From an uncultured Lewinella sp. (GTDB lineage Bacteria; Bacteroidota; Bacteroidia; Chitinophagales; Saprospiraceae), in the NCBI GenBank assembly GCA_913056515.1, contig CAJXMP010000009.1:1-36686 (forward strand): 36,686 bases of DNA, written 5' to 3'. Below, in pieces: positions 27,877-36,686 of the stretch. A program made the position numbers and the translations under genes. The first letter of the stretch is position 1. Each line of letters starts with the position of its first letter. The notes under the pieces are model-generated. The model saw only the letters and a program-made list of their open reading frames with translations, was not told where the DNA came from and searched no databases.

Positions 27877-28872
27877 ATGAAAAAGGTATTTGTTACAGGA
27901 GGGACGGGATTATTAGGAGCTAGATTGATTCAGGAGCTGATAGCTACAGATTCCTATGAAATTCATGCGCTTAAACGAGCTCATTCAGATTTAAGTTTAT
28001 TAGCAGGATTGGAGGATCAGATCCATTGGATTGAGGGAGATATGCTTGATCAATATGCTCTGGAGCAAGGTTTAGCTAATGCTGCAATCGTTTTTCATTG
28101 TGCGGCAATGGTGTCTTTTGATCCACGTGATCGAGAGCATATGCATGAGGTTAATGTAGCAGGTACAGCTTTGTTGGTTGATCTATGTATTGGAAGGGAA
28201 GACTTGAAATTAATCCATGTTAGTTCAATTGCAGCGGTAGGTCATGAAAAAGATCCTAATCGACTTATTTCAGAAGTGGTTCCATGGGAAGAGGACGAAA
28301 ATCGATCAGAGTATTCCAAATCCAAATATTTGGCTGAGATGGAAGTACATAGAGGTATTGCAGAGGGTATTCGAGCTGCCATTGTCAATCCTTCTATTAT
28401 CCTAGGTTTAGGATTTCCTGCCAAAGGCTCTACTCGAATGTTTGCCAATGTCCGCAAAGGTTTTCCATATTATACCGAGGGGATAAGCGGTTTTGTGCAT
28501 GCCGAGGATGTGGCTAGATTTATGCTTTTACTCGCTGCAAGTGAAATAGAAGGAGAACGGTATATCCTCAGCCAAGGTAATTATTCCTACAAGCAAGTAT
28601 TTGATTGGATGGCTGAGGGTTTTAAGGTGGCTAAGCCTAACAAACCAGTTAATCGCTTAATAAGTGCGCTCGTTTGGCGATTGGATAAAGTGCGATGTTT
28701 ATTTACGGGTGCTCGACCTTTAGTAACAAAAGAGACGACAGCTTCTGCCTTTGCTGTGCATCGATATGACAATACCAAGTCTTTAGCTTTGCCTGGATTT
28801 ACTTATGGTAATTTGCAGGAACAAATTAGTCGAAGTTGTCAAATACTTGAACAGTCCTTATTACTCGATTAA
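27877..28872 (+). CDS. NAD-dependent epimerase/dehydratase (extended SDR)
   Basis: KKVFVTGGTGLLGARLIQELI; VFHCAAMVSFDPRDREHMHEVNVAGTALLVDLC; YSKSKYLAE active-site motif. Confidence 0.92.
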   Translation: MKKVFVTGGTGLLGARLIQELIATDSYEIHALKRAHSDLSLLAGLEDQIHWIEGDMLDQYALEQGLANAAIVFHCAAMVSFDPRDREHMHEVNVAGTALLVDLCIGREDLKLIHVSSIAAVGHEKDPNRLISEVVPWEEDENRSEYSKSKYLAEMEVHRGIAEGIRAAIVNPSIILGLGFPAKGSTRMFANVRKGFPYYTEGISGFVHAEDVARFMLLLAASEIEGERYILSQGNYSYKQVFDWMAEGFKVAKPNKPVNRLISALVWRLDKVRCLFTGARPLVTKETTASAFAVHRYDNTKSLALPGFTYGNLQEQISRSCQILEQSLLLD

Positions 28873-29976
28873 AATCTGCTCTAATTCTAAAGCTTGTTGG
28901 TTTATACTTTCTAATAAACCACTTGCGTATGCATTGAATCCAACAAAAAAGGCTTGATTACCTTTCTCTGTGCGGTGTCTAAACTGACCTGGATGTCCAT
29001 GCTCATTCAATAAGGATTGAACAAAAGGTGCAAATTGCTCCACGGCTGACTGATAGCCTGTGGCGAAAATGATGTGATCAAAATGGTCGGATTGGTTATT
29101 AGTGAATTGAACGCTTGCTCCATTAATGATTTTTATGCTAGGTCTAATGGAAATGTTACCTTTCCTGATTTCAGCAACAGTACCTAGGTCAATTACAGGT
29201 GTTTTACCCAATTTTCTTAATTGTTTTGCTGGAAAAATGTTGGGTCGCTTTATTCCATATTTATTTAGGTTTCCAATACTCAAATATTGAACGAGTCTAC
29301 CCAATCGATCTCCAATAAAAGGTGGAAAGATGGCTAGTTTCTTTGCGGTTAATTGTGTTGGGTTGCCTAAGAAGTCTCTTGGAACAATGTTCACAGGACC
29401 GCGAACAGATAAATAGGTTGTTTTGCCATTCAATGCCAAGTCTAAGGCAATTTCAGCACCTGAATTACCCATTCCGACTACTAGTATGCGATCACCTTCC
29501 AGTTGCTTAGGATTCTTATAGTTCTTACTATGCATGATTCCTCCAGTGAAACTTCCCAAACCTATTATTTCTGGTGAAAAAGGCACTCGATTAAACCCAG
29601 TAGTAATAATGATTTGGCTTCCCTTTATTTCTTCCCCATTAGAAGTAGTTATGGTCCATCCATTTTCTTTTTCTTCGATATGTTGGACAGTAGTATTTAA
29701 TCTTGGTTTAATATCAAAGTGCTGGACATAGTCATCAAAATAGGTCAGTAGTTCGGCTTTGGGAACATAGGTTGGATAGGATTCAGGAAAGGGTAGATAG
29801 GGTAGGGCGGATAAACTTTTGACAGTATGTAAAGAGAGTCTATCATAGTGGTTATGCCATGCTGGACATATGCTATTGGCTTGTTCAAGGAGTTCGAATG
29901 GTATATTATTCTTGGCAAGAATGGCTGCACAAGCTATACCTGCAGGTCCTGCTCCAATGACTACTATTTTTTCCAT
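28861..29976 (-). CDS. Flavin-containing monooxygenase-like NAD(P)/FAD-dependent oxidoreductase
   Basis: MEKIVVIGAGPAGIACAAILAKNNIPFELLEQ; ILVVGMGNSGAEIALDLA; HIIFATGYQSAV. The ORF-track start (30021) lies upstream; MEKIVVIG at 29976 is more plausible. Confidence 0.9.
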   Translation of the reverse strand: MEKIVVIGAGPAGIACAAILAKNNIPFELLEQANSICPAWHNHYDRLSLHTVKSLSALPYLPFPESYPTYVPKAELLTYFDDYVQHFDIKPRLNTTVQHIEEKENGWTITTSNGEEIKGSQIIITTGFNRVPFSPEIIGLGSFTGGIMHSKNYKNPKQLEGDRILVVGMGNSGAEIALDLALNGKTTYLSVRGPVNIVPRDFLGNPTQLTAKKLAIFPPFIGDRLGRLVQYLSIGNLNKYGIKRPNIFPAKQLRKLGKTPVIDLGTVAEIRKGNISIRPSIKIINGASVQFTNNQSDHFDHIIFATGYQSAVEQFAPFVQSLLNEHGHPGQFRHRTEKGNQAFFVGFNAYASGLLESINQQALELEQILIE

Positions 29977-29991
29977 TGGTAAAAGATAAAA

Positions 29992-30017
29992 AAAAGTGAC
30001 TGCTTGAAGGCAGTCAC
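29992..30017 (-). terminator. Terminator after ettA
   Basis: Hairpin AGTGACTGC-ttgaag-GCAGTCACT; T-tract on the minus strand (plus-strand A-run at 29989-29995). Confidence 0.75.
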
Positions 30018-30024
30018 TCATTTA

Positions 30025-31701
30025 TTATTTGTTGATTACATTTTTGAATCTTGGACGTTTCGGAGTTACATCTCCAAGACGTTCTTTTTTGTTTTTCTCG
30101 TAATCTGAATAGTTTCCTTCAAAAAAGCGGACCTCTGAATCTCCTTCAAAAGCTAAAATATGAGTAGCCAATCGATCAATAAACCATCTATCGTGAGAGA
30201 TTAGTATAACACATCCTGCAAAGTTTTCGATGGCTTCCTCTAAAGCACGTAGTGTGTTTACATCGATATCGTTTGTCGGCTCATCCAGTAGAATGACGTT
30301 TCCACCTTCTTTAAGTGTGATGGCTAGGTGCACTCTGTTCCTTTCACCCCCAGATAAGATGCCCACTTTCTTTTGTTGGTCTTGACCTGTAAAGTTGAAC
30401 CTACTGATATATGCTCTTGCATTTAGGGATAGGTTACCAAATTCAATGAATTCATTTCCGCCCGATATCACTTCAAAGATGGATTTTTCTGGAACCAAGT
30501 CTTCATGTGATTGATCCACATAGGATAACTGTACAGTTTCACCAATGGTCAATTCTCCCGAATCGGGCTGCTCCAAGCCCATTAGCATTTTGAATAAGGT
30601 GGATTTACCTACTCCATTAGGCCCAATCACACCAACTACCCCAGCTTTAGGAATATCGAAGCTTAAGTCATTGATTAAAATGCGATCACCGAATGATTTC
30701 TTCAAGTTGGACGCTTTAATCACAACATCACCTAATCTTGGACCATTAGGGATAAATAATTCCAAGTTCTTTTCTCTTTCTTTTACCTCTTCTGAAGCTA
30801 ATTTATCATAAGCGTTAAGACGAGCTTTGGATTTGGATTGTCTTGCTTTTGGAGACATACGGGTCCACTCCAATTCTCGTTCTAGAATTTTTCTTCTCTT
30901 TGATTCTTGTTTTTCTTCTTGGGCAAGTCGTTTTGCTTTTTGATCTAACCAAGAAGAGTAATTTCCTTTCCATGGAATACCTTCTCCTCGATCTAGTTCT
31001 AATATCCAACCAGCCACATTATCCAAGAAATAACGGTCGTGCGTTACGGCAATAACGGTACCAGGGAAATTCTGTAAGTATTGTTCTAACCAATGCACAG
31101 ATTCAGCATCTAAGTGGTTCGTAGGCTCATCCAAAAGTAGGATGTCTGGATTGCTAAGTAGAAGTCGACATAGCGCAACCCTTCTTCGTTCCCCTCCGGA
31201 TAGATGCTCCACGCTGGAGTCTCCTTCTGGACAACGCAAAGCCTCCATAGCAGTTTCCAATCTATGGTCTAGTTCCCAGGCATTAAGATGCTCCAGTTGC
31301 TCCATCATTTCCCCTTGCTTGACAATGAGATCATTCATTTCATCATCGGACATCGGCTCGTTGAACTTTAGATTAAGTTCGTCGTATGCTTTAACCAGGT
31401 CTACGATATGTTGAACACCTTCTTCAACGATTTCTCTTACTGTTTTGGAGTTATCCAATTCAGGTTCCTGTGCTAGATAACCAATCTTATATTCTTGTTC
31501 AAAAAAGATATCACCTCGGTAATCTTGGTCGATACCTGCAATAATTTTCAATAGGGTTGATTTACCTGAACCATTAAGACCTAAAACACCAATTTTAGCG
31601 CCATAGAAGAAAGACAGGTAAATGTTTTTAAGAATTTGCTTATTGGGTGGGATAACCTTGCTCACCCCCGACATAGAAAATATGATCTTCTCGTTCGACA
31701 T
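30025..31701 (-). CDS. ettA: Energy-dependent translational throttle protein EttA (ABC-F)
   Basis: Two ABC domains with LSGGERRRVALCRLLLSNPDILLLDEPTNHLDAESVHWLEQYL and LSGGERNRVHLAITLKEGGNVILLDEPTNDIDVNTLRALEEAI. Confidence 0.96.
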   Translation of the reverse strand: MSNEKIIFSMSGVSKVIPPNKQILKNIYLSFFYGAKIGVLGLNGSGKSTLLKIIAGIDQDYRGDIFFEQEYKIGYLAQEPELDNSKTVREIVEEGVQHIVDLVKAYDELNLKFNEPMSDDEMNDLIVKQGEMMEQLEHLNAWELDHRLETAMEALRCPEGDSSVEHLSGGERRRVALCRLLLSNPDILLLDEPTNHLDAESVHWLEQYLQNFPGTVIAVTHDRYFLDNVAGWILELDRGEGIPWKGNYSSWLDQKAKRLAQEEKQESKRRKILERELEWTRMSPKARQSKSKARLNAYDKLASEEVKEREKNLELFIPNGPRLGDVVIKASNLKKSFGDRILINDLSFDIPKAGVVGVIGPNGVGKSTLFKMLMGLEQPDSGELTIGETVQLSYVDQSHEDLVPEKSIFEVISGGNEFIEFGNLSLNARAYISRFNFTGQDQQKKVGILSGGERNRVHLAITLKEGGNVILLDEPTNDIDVNTLRALEEAIENFAGCVILISHDRWFIDRLATHILAFEGDSEVRFFEGNYSDYEKNKKERLGDVTPKRPRFKNVINK

Positions 31702-31766
31702 CTCACTTGTTATGCGTTAAGAAATATGGTCAAATATAAAGAGAAGTCAAGAGAATCTTGAATAAA

Positions 31767-32198
31767 CTAAAAAGCATCAAAAAATGCATCGGGTAAATAT
31801 TCTAAAATGACCTCTTCTTTTTCGTTGATGGTTACATTGGCCACGTCGAAGCGAATATCTCCTTGGTGATTATTCATATTTGCAAATACAACAGCTGCAT
31901 CTAAGAGGAGTTGCTTTTTCTTTTTATTGATGGCTAGCGATCCAGGTCCAAAGAAATCACTGGACCGTGTTTTGACCTCCACAAAGAGTAATACTTGATC
32001 TGTTGTTTTAGCGATGATGTCAATTTCTGCTTTCCCGGTTCGCCAATTCCGCTCTAGGATTTCATGTTGGGTCATAGACAAGAATTCAGTTACTAAATCT
32101 TCTCCAATTTGCCCGAGTTTTAAGTGCTCGATGTTGTTTTTATTATTATCTTGGGGTTTCATTGTCCTACCAAATTTTAAAGTTGAAATTTTCGTCAA
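31767..32198 (-). CDS. YraN family protein
   Basis: LGQIGEDLVTEFLSMTQHEILERNWRTGKAEIDIIAKTTDQVLLFVEVKTRSSDFFGPGSLAINKKKKQLLLDAA is the typical UPF0102/YraN pattern. Confidence 0.94.
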   Translation of the reverse strand: MTKISTLKFGRTMKPQDNNKNNIEHLKLGQIGEDLVTEFLSMTQHEILERNWRTGKAEIDIIAKTTDQVLLFVEVKTRSSDFFGPGSLAINKKKKQLLLDAAVVFANMNNHQGDIRFDVANVTINEKEEVILEYLPDAFFDAF

Positions 32199-32222
32199 AC
32201 TATCATTAGATACTCTAAAAAC

Positions 32223-33527
32223 ATGCGACTATCTCTAGATTTTGGTTATTGTCAAAAATTCATTGATGATCAATCTGTTAAGGGGCTGGTATCCAAAGCA
32301 GTCCAAGCTTCTCAATCGCTTCAAGACAAAACCGGTAAAGGAAATGATTTCTTAGGTTGGCTAGACTTACCTGAACGAATGCAGGAACAAGTAACTCGTA
32401 TTCAATCTCTTGCTGATCGTATTCGAGCGAATAGTGAGGTCCTAGTGGTTATTGGTATTGGAGGCTCTTATTTAGGAGCAAAGTCAGGTCTTGCATTTTT
32501 ACAACACCATTTTTCCAACGAACTACCTGCTGAAAAAAGAGGCGGACCTGCCATTTATTTCGCAGGTACTAATATGTCTCCACAGTATCTTAAGGATTTG
32601 ATGGCGTTGATTGGTGATAGAGATTTTAGCTTGAATGTAATTTCAAAATCGGGAACTACTACGGAGCCTGCTATAGCTTTTAGATTTTTGAAAGAAAAAC
32701 TAGAGGATAAGTATGGATCTACAGGCTTAAAGGATCGGATATTTTTGACTACAGATCCTGAACGAGGCGCTTTAACAGCTATGTCTGAGCAGACTGGTTA
32801 TGAAAAGTTGGTTATTGATCCACATGTTGGGGGTAGGTTCTCTGTACTTAGTCCTGTTGGATTACTTCCTTTTGCAGTTGCAGGTATTAATATCGCTGAG
32901 CTACTGGAGGGAGCAAGAGCGGCTATGAATGATGTGGCATTGCCTTACGAGGAGAATCCTATGTTGCAATATGCAGTGATGCGTAATCATTTATATGCGG
33001 CTGGTTTCAAGATCGAAATGATGGTTAACTACGAGCCAAGGCTGCAGTATATTGCAGAATGGTGGAAGCAACTTTATGGAGAAAGTGAAGGAAAAGAGCA
33101 CAAAGGTATTTTTCCGGCATCTGCTTCTTACACCACAGATTTACATAGTTTAGGTCAATATGTTCAAGATGGTGAACGTCATTTGTTTCAGACCGTTCTT
33201 CACTTGGAAGAAAGTGGGGCAGACATGGTAATAGGCTCTAATGAATCCGATTTAGATAAGTTGAATTATCTAGCTGGAAAGCCACTAGATTATGTCAATA
33301 AGAAAGCTGAAGAAGGAACACTTGAGGCGCATTATAGCGGTGGAGTGCCCAATATGATTATTAAAATAAAGCGTGCGGACACTTTAAGTTTAGGATATTT
33401 GTTTTATTTCTTTGAGTATGCCTGTGGAGTCAGTGCCTATATGCTAGACGTGAATCCTTTTGATCAGCCTGGTGTTGAAGCCTACAAATCCAATATGTTT
33501 AGGCTATTAGGAAAACCCAACGTGTAA
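32223..33527 (+). CDS. pgi: Glucose-6-phosphate isomerase
   Basis: VVIGIGGSYLGAKSGLAFL; VISKSGTTTEPAIAFRFLK; GGRFSVLSPVGLLPFAVAGI; KEHKGIFPASASYTTDLHSLGQY. Confidence 0.97.
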   Translation: MRLSLDFGYCQKFIDDQSVKGLVSKAVQASQSLQDKTGKGNDFLGWLDLPERMQEQVTRIQSLADRIRANSEVLVVIGIGGSYLGAKSGLAFLQHHFSNELPAEKRGGPAIYFAGTNMSPQYLKDLMALIGDRDFSLNVISKSGTTTEPAIAFRFLKEKLEDKYGSTGLKDRIFLTTDPERGALTAMSEQTGYEKLVIDPHVGGRFSVLSPVGLLPFAVAGINIAELLEGARAAMNDVALPYEENPMLQYAVMRNHLYAAGFKIEMMVNYEPRLQYIAEWWKQLYGESEGKEHKGIFPASASYTTDLHSLGQYVQDGERHLFQTVLHLEESGADMVIGSNESDLDKLNYLAGKPLDYVNKKAEEGTLEAHYSGGVPNMIIKIKRADTLSLGYLFYFFEYACGVSAYMLDVNPFDQPGVEAYKSNMFRLLGKPNV

Positions 33528-34520
33528 TTGTATATGAAAGATCAAATCAGCAGTTTCCCAAATCAATTGAATGAGGCCTTAGCCTTAGCTAAGGATTTGC
33601 AGTTAAGTAAACCTCAACAGCTTATTCAAAACATTCATATTGTTGGTTTGGGAGGTTCTGGTATTGGTGCCAACTTCGTACAATCTTTTGTGAAATCGGT
33701 TTGTAAAGTTCCCATTACAGTTAGTAAAGACTATGAAGTTCCTGCCTATGTAGGGCCAAATACACTTGCTATTGCTTCATCTTATTCCGGAGGAACAGAA
33801 GAAACCTTGGCATGTGTGGAGCAGTTCATCCAAGCGGATGCACATGTAATCGGTATTTCTTCTGGTGGGAAACTTAAAGAAATTTGTTCCTCAAATGGAT
33901 TTGATTTTGTGCAGTTACCAGCAGGTAAACCTGCTCCTAGAGCTTGTCTGGGGTATTCTATGGTAGCACAATTAGGCATCCTTCATGCATTGGGATTTAT
34001 AGATGATGCTTATTTACATCAAGTAGCTCAATCAGCTGAGATGTTGCAATTAGAGCAAGAACAAATCAAAGATAAAGCGATGCAAATTGCAGGACTTTTG
34101 AAAGATCGTATGCCGATTATATATGCTTGTTCTGATATGGAACCAGTAGCTATCCGGTTTAGGCAGCAATTGAATGAAAATGCTAAGGTCCTATGTTGGC
34201 ACCATGTTATTCCAGAAATGAATCACAATGAGTTAGTGGGTTGGAGAAATCAGGATAGTAATGCCTTTGTGATTTTTTTGCGTAACCGTAATGATTATTC
34301 TAGGAATCAAACACGCATTGAAATTAATAAGGAGATTATCTCTAACTATGCGGGCGCGGTTATGGATTTATATTCTAGAGGAGCGGGTAAATTAGTTCAA
34401 GCCATGTACTTAGTTCACCTAGTAGATTGGGTATCTGTTTTGCTGGCCGAAATGCGTGGAGTAGATGCCATGGAGATTAAAGTTATTGATTATTTAAAAT
34501 CAGCTTTAGCTTCTTCCTAG
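33528..34520 (+). CDS. Bifunctional phosphoglucose/phosphomannose isomerase-like protein (SIS domain)
   Basis: HIVGLGGSGIGANFVQSFV; TLAIASSYSGGTEETLACVEQ; VIPEMNHNELVGW; RGAGKLVQAMYLVHLVDWVSVLLAEMRGVDAMEIKVIDYLK. ATG at 33534 is the likelier start. Confidence 0.92.
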   Translation: MYMKDQISSFPNQLNEALALAKDLQLSKPQQLIQNIHIVGLGGSGIGANFVQSFVKSVCKVPITVSKDYEVPAYVGPNTLAIASSYSGGTEETLACVEQFIQADAHVIGISSGGKLKEICSSNGFDFVQLPAGKPAPRACLGYSMVAQLGILHALGFIDDAYLHQVAQSAEMLQLEQEQIKDKAMQIAGLLKDRMPIIYACSDMEPVAIRFRQQLNENAKVLCWHHVIPEMNHNELVGWRNQDSNAFVIFLRNRNDYSRNQTRIEINKEIISNYAGAVMDLYSRGAGKLVQAMYLVHLVDWVSVLLAEMRGVDAMEIKVIDYLKSALASS

Positions 34521-34534
34521 TCAAAAAAAATTTT

Positions 34535-34542
34535 TACTTTTG
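34535..34542 (+). promoter_or_regulatory. -7 box TACTTTTG upstream of tRNA-Leu
   Basis: Exact TAnnTTTG match ending 12 nt before the tRNA 5' end. Confidence 0.55.
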
Positions 34543-34554
34543 GAATCTGAAAAT

Positions 34555-34642
<88 letters not shown>

Positions 34643-34674
34643 AAGCGAGTGAATTATTCCACTCGCTTTTTTAT
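34643..34674 (+). terminator. Terminator after tRNA-Leu
   Basis: AAGCGAGTG-aattattc-CACTCGCTT followed by TTTTATT. Confidence 0.8.
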
Positions 34675-34728
34675 TTTCAATAGGGCTAAAGACCTACATC
34701 TTGTATTTTTTTATTGTATTTTCTAATT

Positions 34729-35940
34729 ATGAAAGATCAGGAATCTCGTATGGAAGCTTTTGATGCTCCTAAGTTTGCATCAGGGAAACGATTCTTTTTC
34801 CTATTGCTGCTATTAGTATGCTTATTATTGAGTATACTTTTTATTCCTTTTCCACATTATATTGAGGCTAGTGGAGAGGTGTCTACTGCTACGCCTGTAA
34901 GACCTTTAATTGCTAAAAATGATGGTCGGATTGAGCTTCAAGCTGCTTCGGGAGACGTATCGAGTAATGAAGTGCTATTCCAGCTGAGTGATGCTTTTTC
35001 AGTTCAAGAATTATATCAGGCTGTGGCTTGGGTTAATCAATTAAAGCGTGGGGCTTTGCCAGATCCGTCAGGAGTGCAATGGCCTGCTATTTTTGGTGAA
35101 GAATGGGTAGCCTTGGTTGCTAGATTTGAAAGTCAACAATTGAATAAACTTCAACAAGTTTTTCTCCAGTTAAAGGATCAAAAGAGTGATGCCATCAAGC
35201 AGATTGATGAGGAATTGAATCAAACAGATGAACTGATTGATTTGACGAAAAGTGAATTAGAATTAGTAGAGGCTAGATTTAAAGAAAACCAAGCTCTATA
35301 TGCTAATGGGGGAATAAGTAAGCAAGAATTAGAGGCATGGGAAAAAGAGGTATTATTCACTGCGCAAAAGTTGTTGGGTTATGAAACAACGGCTATACAA
35401 TTAGAGGGATCTAGGGAACAATTACTGCATGAAGTACTCAAAGAGGAGAAAGGTTTAAAACTCAGTGATGAAGAAGCAGTGATTTTCTTTGAAAGAGATT
35501 GTAATGCTTTAATTAAGCGATTAAATCAAGAGATCAGAAGGAATGAGTATAAAACAGCTATATCAGGTGAATTGACTTGGAGTCAAGGTATAAAATCAGG
35601 ATCCTATGTGCAAGTAGGGTCGGTCTTGGGATATGTCAAACCTGCTCAAGCTAATTGGACCATAGTTGCGAATATCCAGGCTAAAGATTATCACCTCTTA
35701 GATGTTGGTCAAGCTGCTAAAGTGTATTTAAATGCCTTTCCAAAATGAAAGTTTGGCTACCTCTCTACTTCAATAGATCAAGTAGAATTGATTAAAAATA
35801 CCAAGGGCTATAGTATCGAAATACCATTGAATAGTAATCAAAGCAATCGATCTAAAAACATGGAATTGCAGATGGGTATGGCTGGTCAAGTTAAGATTGA
35901 GGTTGGGAAACAAACATTTCTAGATCGGTTAATGGAATAA
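34729..35940 (+). pseudogene. HlyD-family secretion adaptor interrupted by in-frame TGA at 35746-35748
   Basis: N-terminal TM and HlyD-like coiled coil. The ORF ends ...VYLNAFPK-TGA but the same frame continues KFGYLSTSIDQVELIKNTKGYSIEIPLNSNQSNRSKNMELQMGMAGQVKIEVGKQTFLDRLME-TAA, which reads as the missing HlyD C-terminal beta domain and final segment. Confidence 0.8.
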
Positions 35941-35965
35941 AAAAAGCCACGGTAAAAACCGTGGC
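35939..35965 (-). terminator. Minus-strand intrinsic terminator downstream of the hlyD-like gene
   Basis: GCCACGGT-aaaa-ACCGTGGC hairpin with a 7-A run on the plus-strand 5' side and no T-tract on the 3' side. Confidence 0.65.
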
Positions 35966-36415
35966 GACATCATTAACCATTAAAAACTTTTAGATATTCA
36001 GTTCAAAACTGCTAGGTCTGAAATATTGGTGTTTATCAGTATAGTTTTGTTTGAATATCCGCAAACTAACCAAAAAATGAAAACTTCATTCTTAATGGTA
36101 ATTTTTGATACGATATAAAGTGAGAATAATCTTTATGTGGAAAGCGTCAAGGTGTGTCTTAATAACAATTTCAATTTAACTGGATTATATCTAGTAAATT
36201 TTCAAAAATCTTGCTAGGGCTCTATTTAATCTTTTTTTGGACTTAATCTTTCGTTTTTTGGTATAAACATTCGGTTAACTGATTGATTTTTAGATATTTA
36301 AATTAATATCATACAATTTTTTTTGGACTTTTTTTGGTCCTATCGTATACAAAAGAATAGAAAGGTTATTGTTTTATGGTCTTCGATGGATTGGGTAGAG
36401 ATCTTGAGATTAAAT

Positions 36416-36450
36416 AAAAAAAGCTCCGAATAAGTTCGGAGCTTTTTTTT
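36416..36450. terminator. Terminator at the end of gyrB (bidirectional hairpin)
   Basis: AAAAAAAGCTCCGAA-taag-TTCGGAGCTTTTTTTT. Confidence 0.88.
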
Positions 36451-36686
36451 ATGCATCTACATTAGCATATTTAGCATTAGCTTCTATAAATGCCCGTCTT
36501 GGAGGGACTTCATCTCCCATCAACATGGAGAAGATGCGATCACTTTCGAACGCATCATCAATTTGAACCTGTTTGATGATTCGAGTATCTGGATCCATGG
36601 TTGTTTCCCAAAGCTGTTCAGCATTCATTTCACCAAGACCTTTGTATCGTTGAACTTTTACGTTACTGGCATCTTCTTTTCCGCCT
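36449..36686 (-). CDS. gyrB: DNA gyrase subunit B, C-terminal end (5' part outside the window)
   Basis: Manual minus-strand translation: [77 protein letters not shown] and MDP motifs are characteristic of GyrB; a ParE assignment is less likely but cannot be excluded from the fragment. Confidence 0.9.
   Translation of the reverse strand, partial: GGKEDASNVKVQRYKGLGEMNAEQLWETTMDPDTRIIKQVQIDDAFESDRIFSMLMGDEVPPRRAFIEANAKYANVDA

Noticed and set aside
35746-35748. TGA as a recoded sense codon (e.g. selenocysteine or code reassignment)
   Set aside because: Other genes in the window end in TGA, and I see no obvious SECIS-like hairpin immediately after it. A point mutation or sequencing error is simpler.

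Overview
This 36.7 kb window comes from an AT-rich Bacteroidota-type chromosome. Support for that assignment: type B L31, DUF5103, DUF5777, EttA, a GlmU-related sugar nucleotidyltransferase, repeated TAnnTTTG -7 promoter boxes, and few Shine-Dalgarno sites. Most of the window is housekeeping or ordinary accessory content: a GMC oxidoreductase, rpmE2, metG, radA, a 3-methyladenine DNA glycosylase, two efflux-type clusters (TolC + MacA-like adaptor; TetR + TolC + RND adaptor + RND permease), a c-type cytochrome/DUF5777 operon, bacilliredoxin, pdxH, anmK, ettA, yraN, pgi plus a bifunctional PGI/PMI, tRNA-Leu(GAG), an orphan HlyD-like gene and the 3' end of gyrB. I see no CRISPR array, IS element, prophage or recognisable defence system, and no convincing new multi-gene system. 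The items most worth a second look are: (1) the HlyD-family gene at 34.7-35.9 kb, interrupted by a single in-frame TGA with its conserved-looking C-terminus still open downstream; (2) an intergenic region upstream of metG bounded on the minus strand by a consensus promoter and a strong terminator, a candidate ~175-nt small RNA; (3) two other intergenic regions with minus-strand-only terminator hairpins of similar layout; (4) an orphan C-terminus-like reading frame with a perfect hairpin beside pdxH; (5) a cytochrome/DUF5777 operon containing a CX4CH candidate haem motif.
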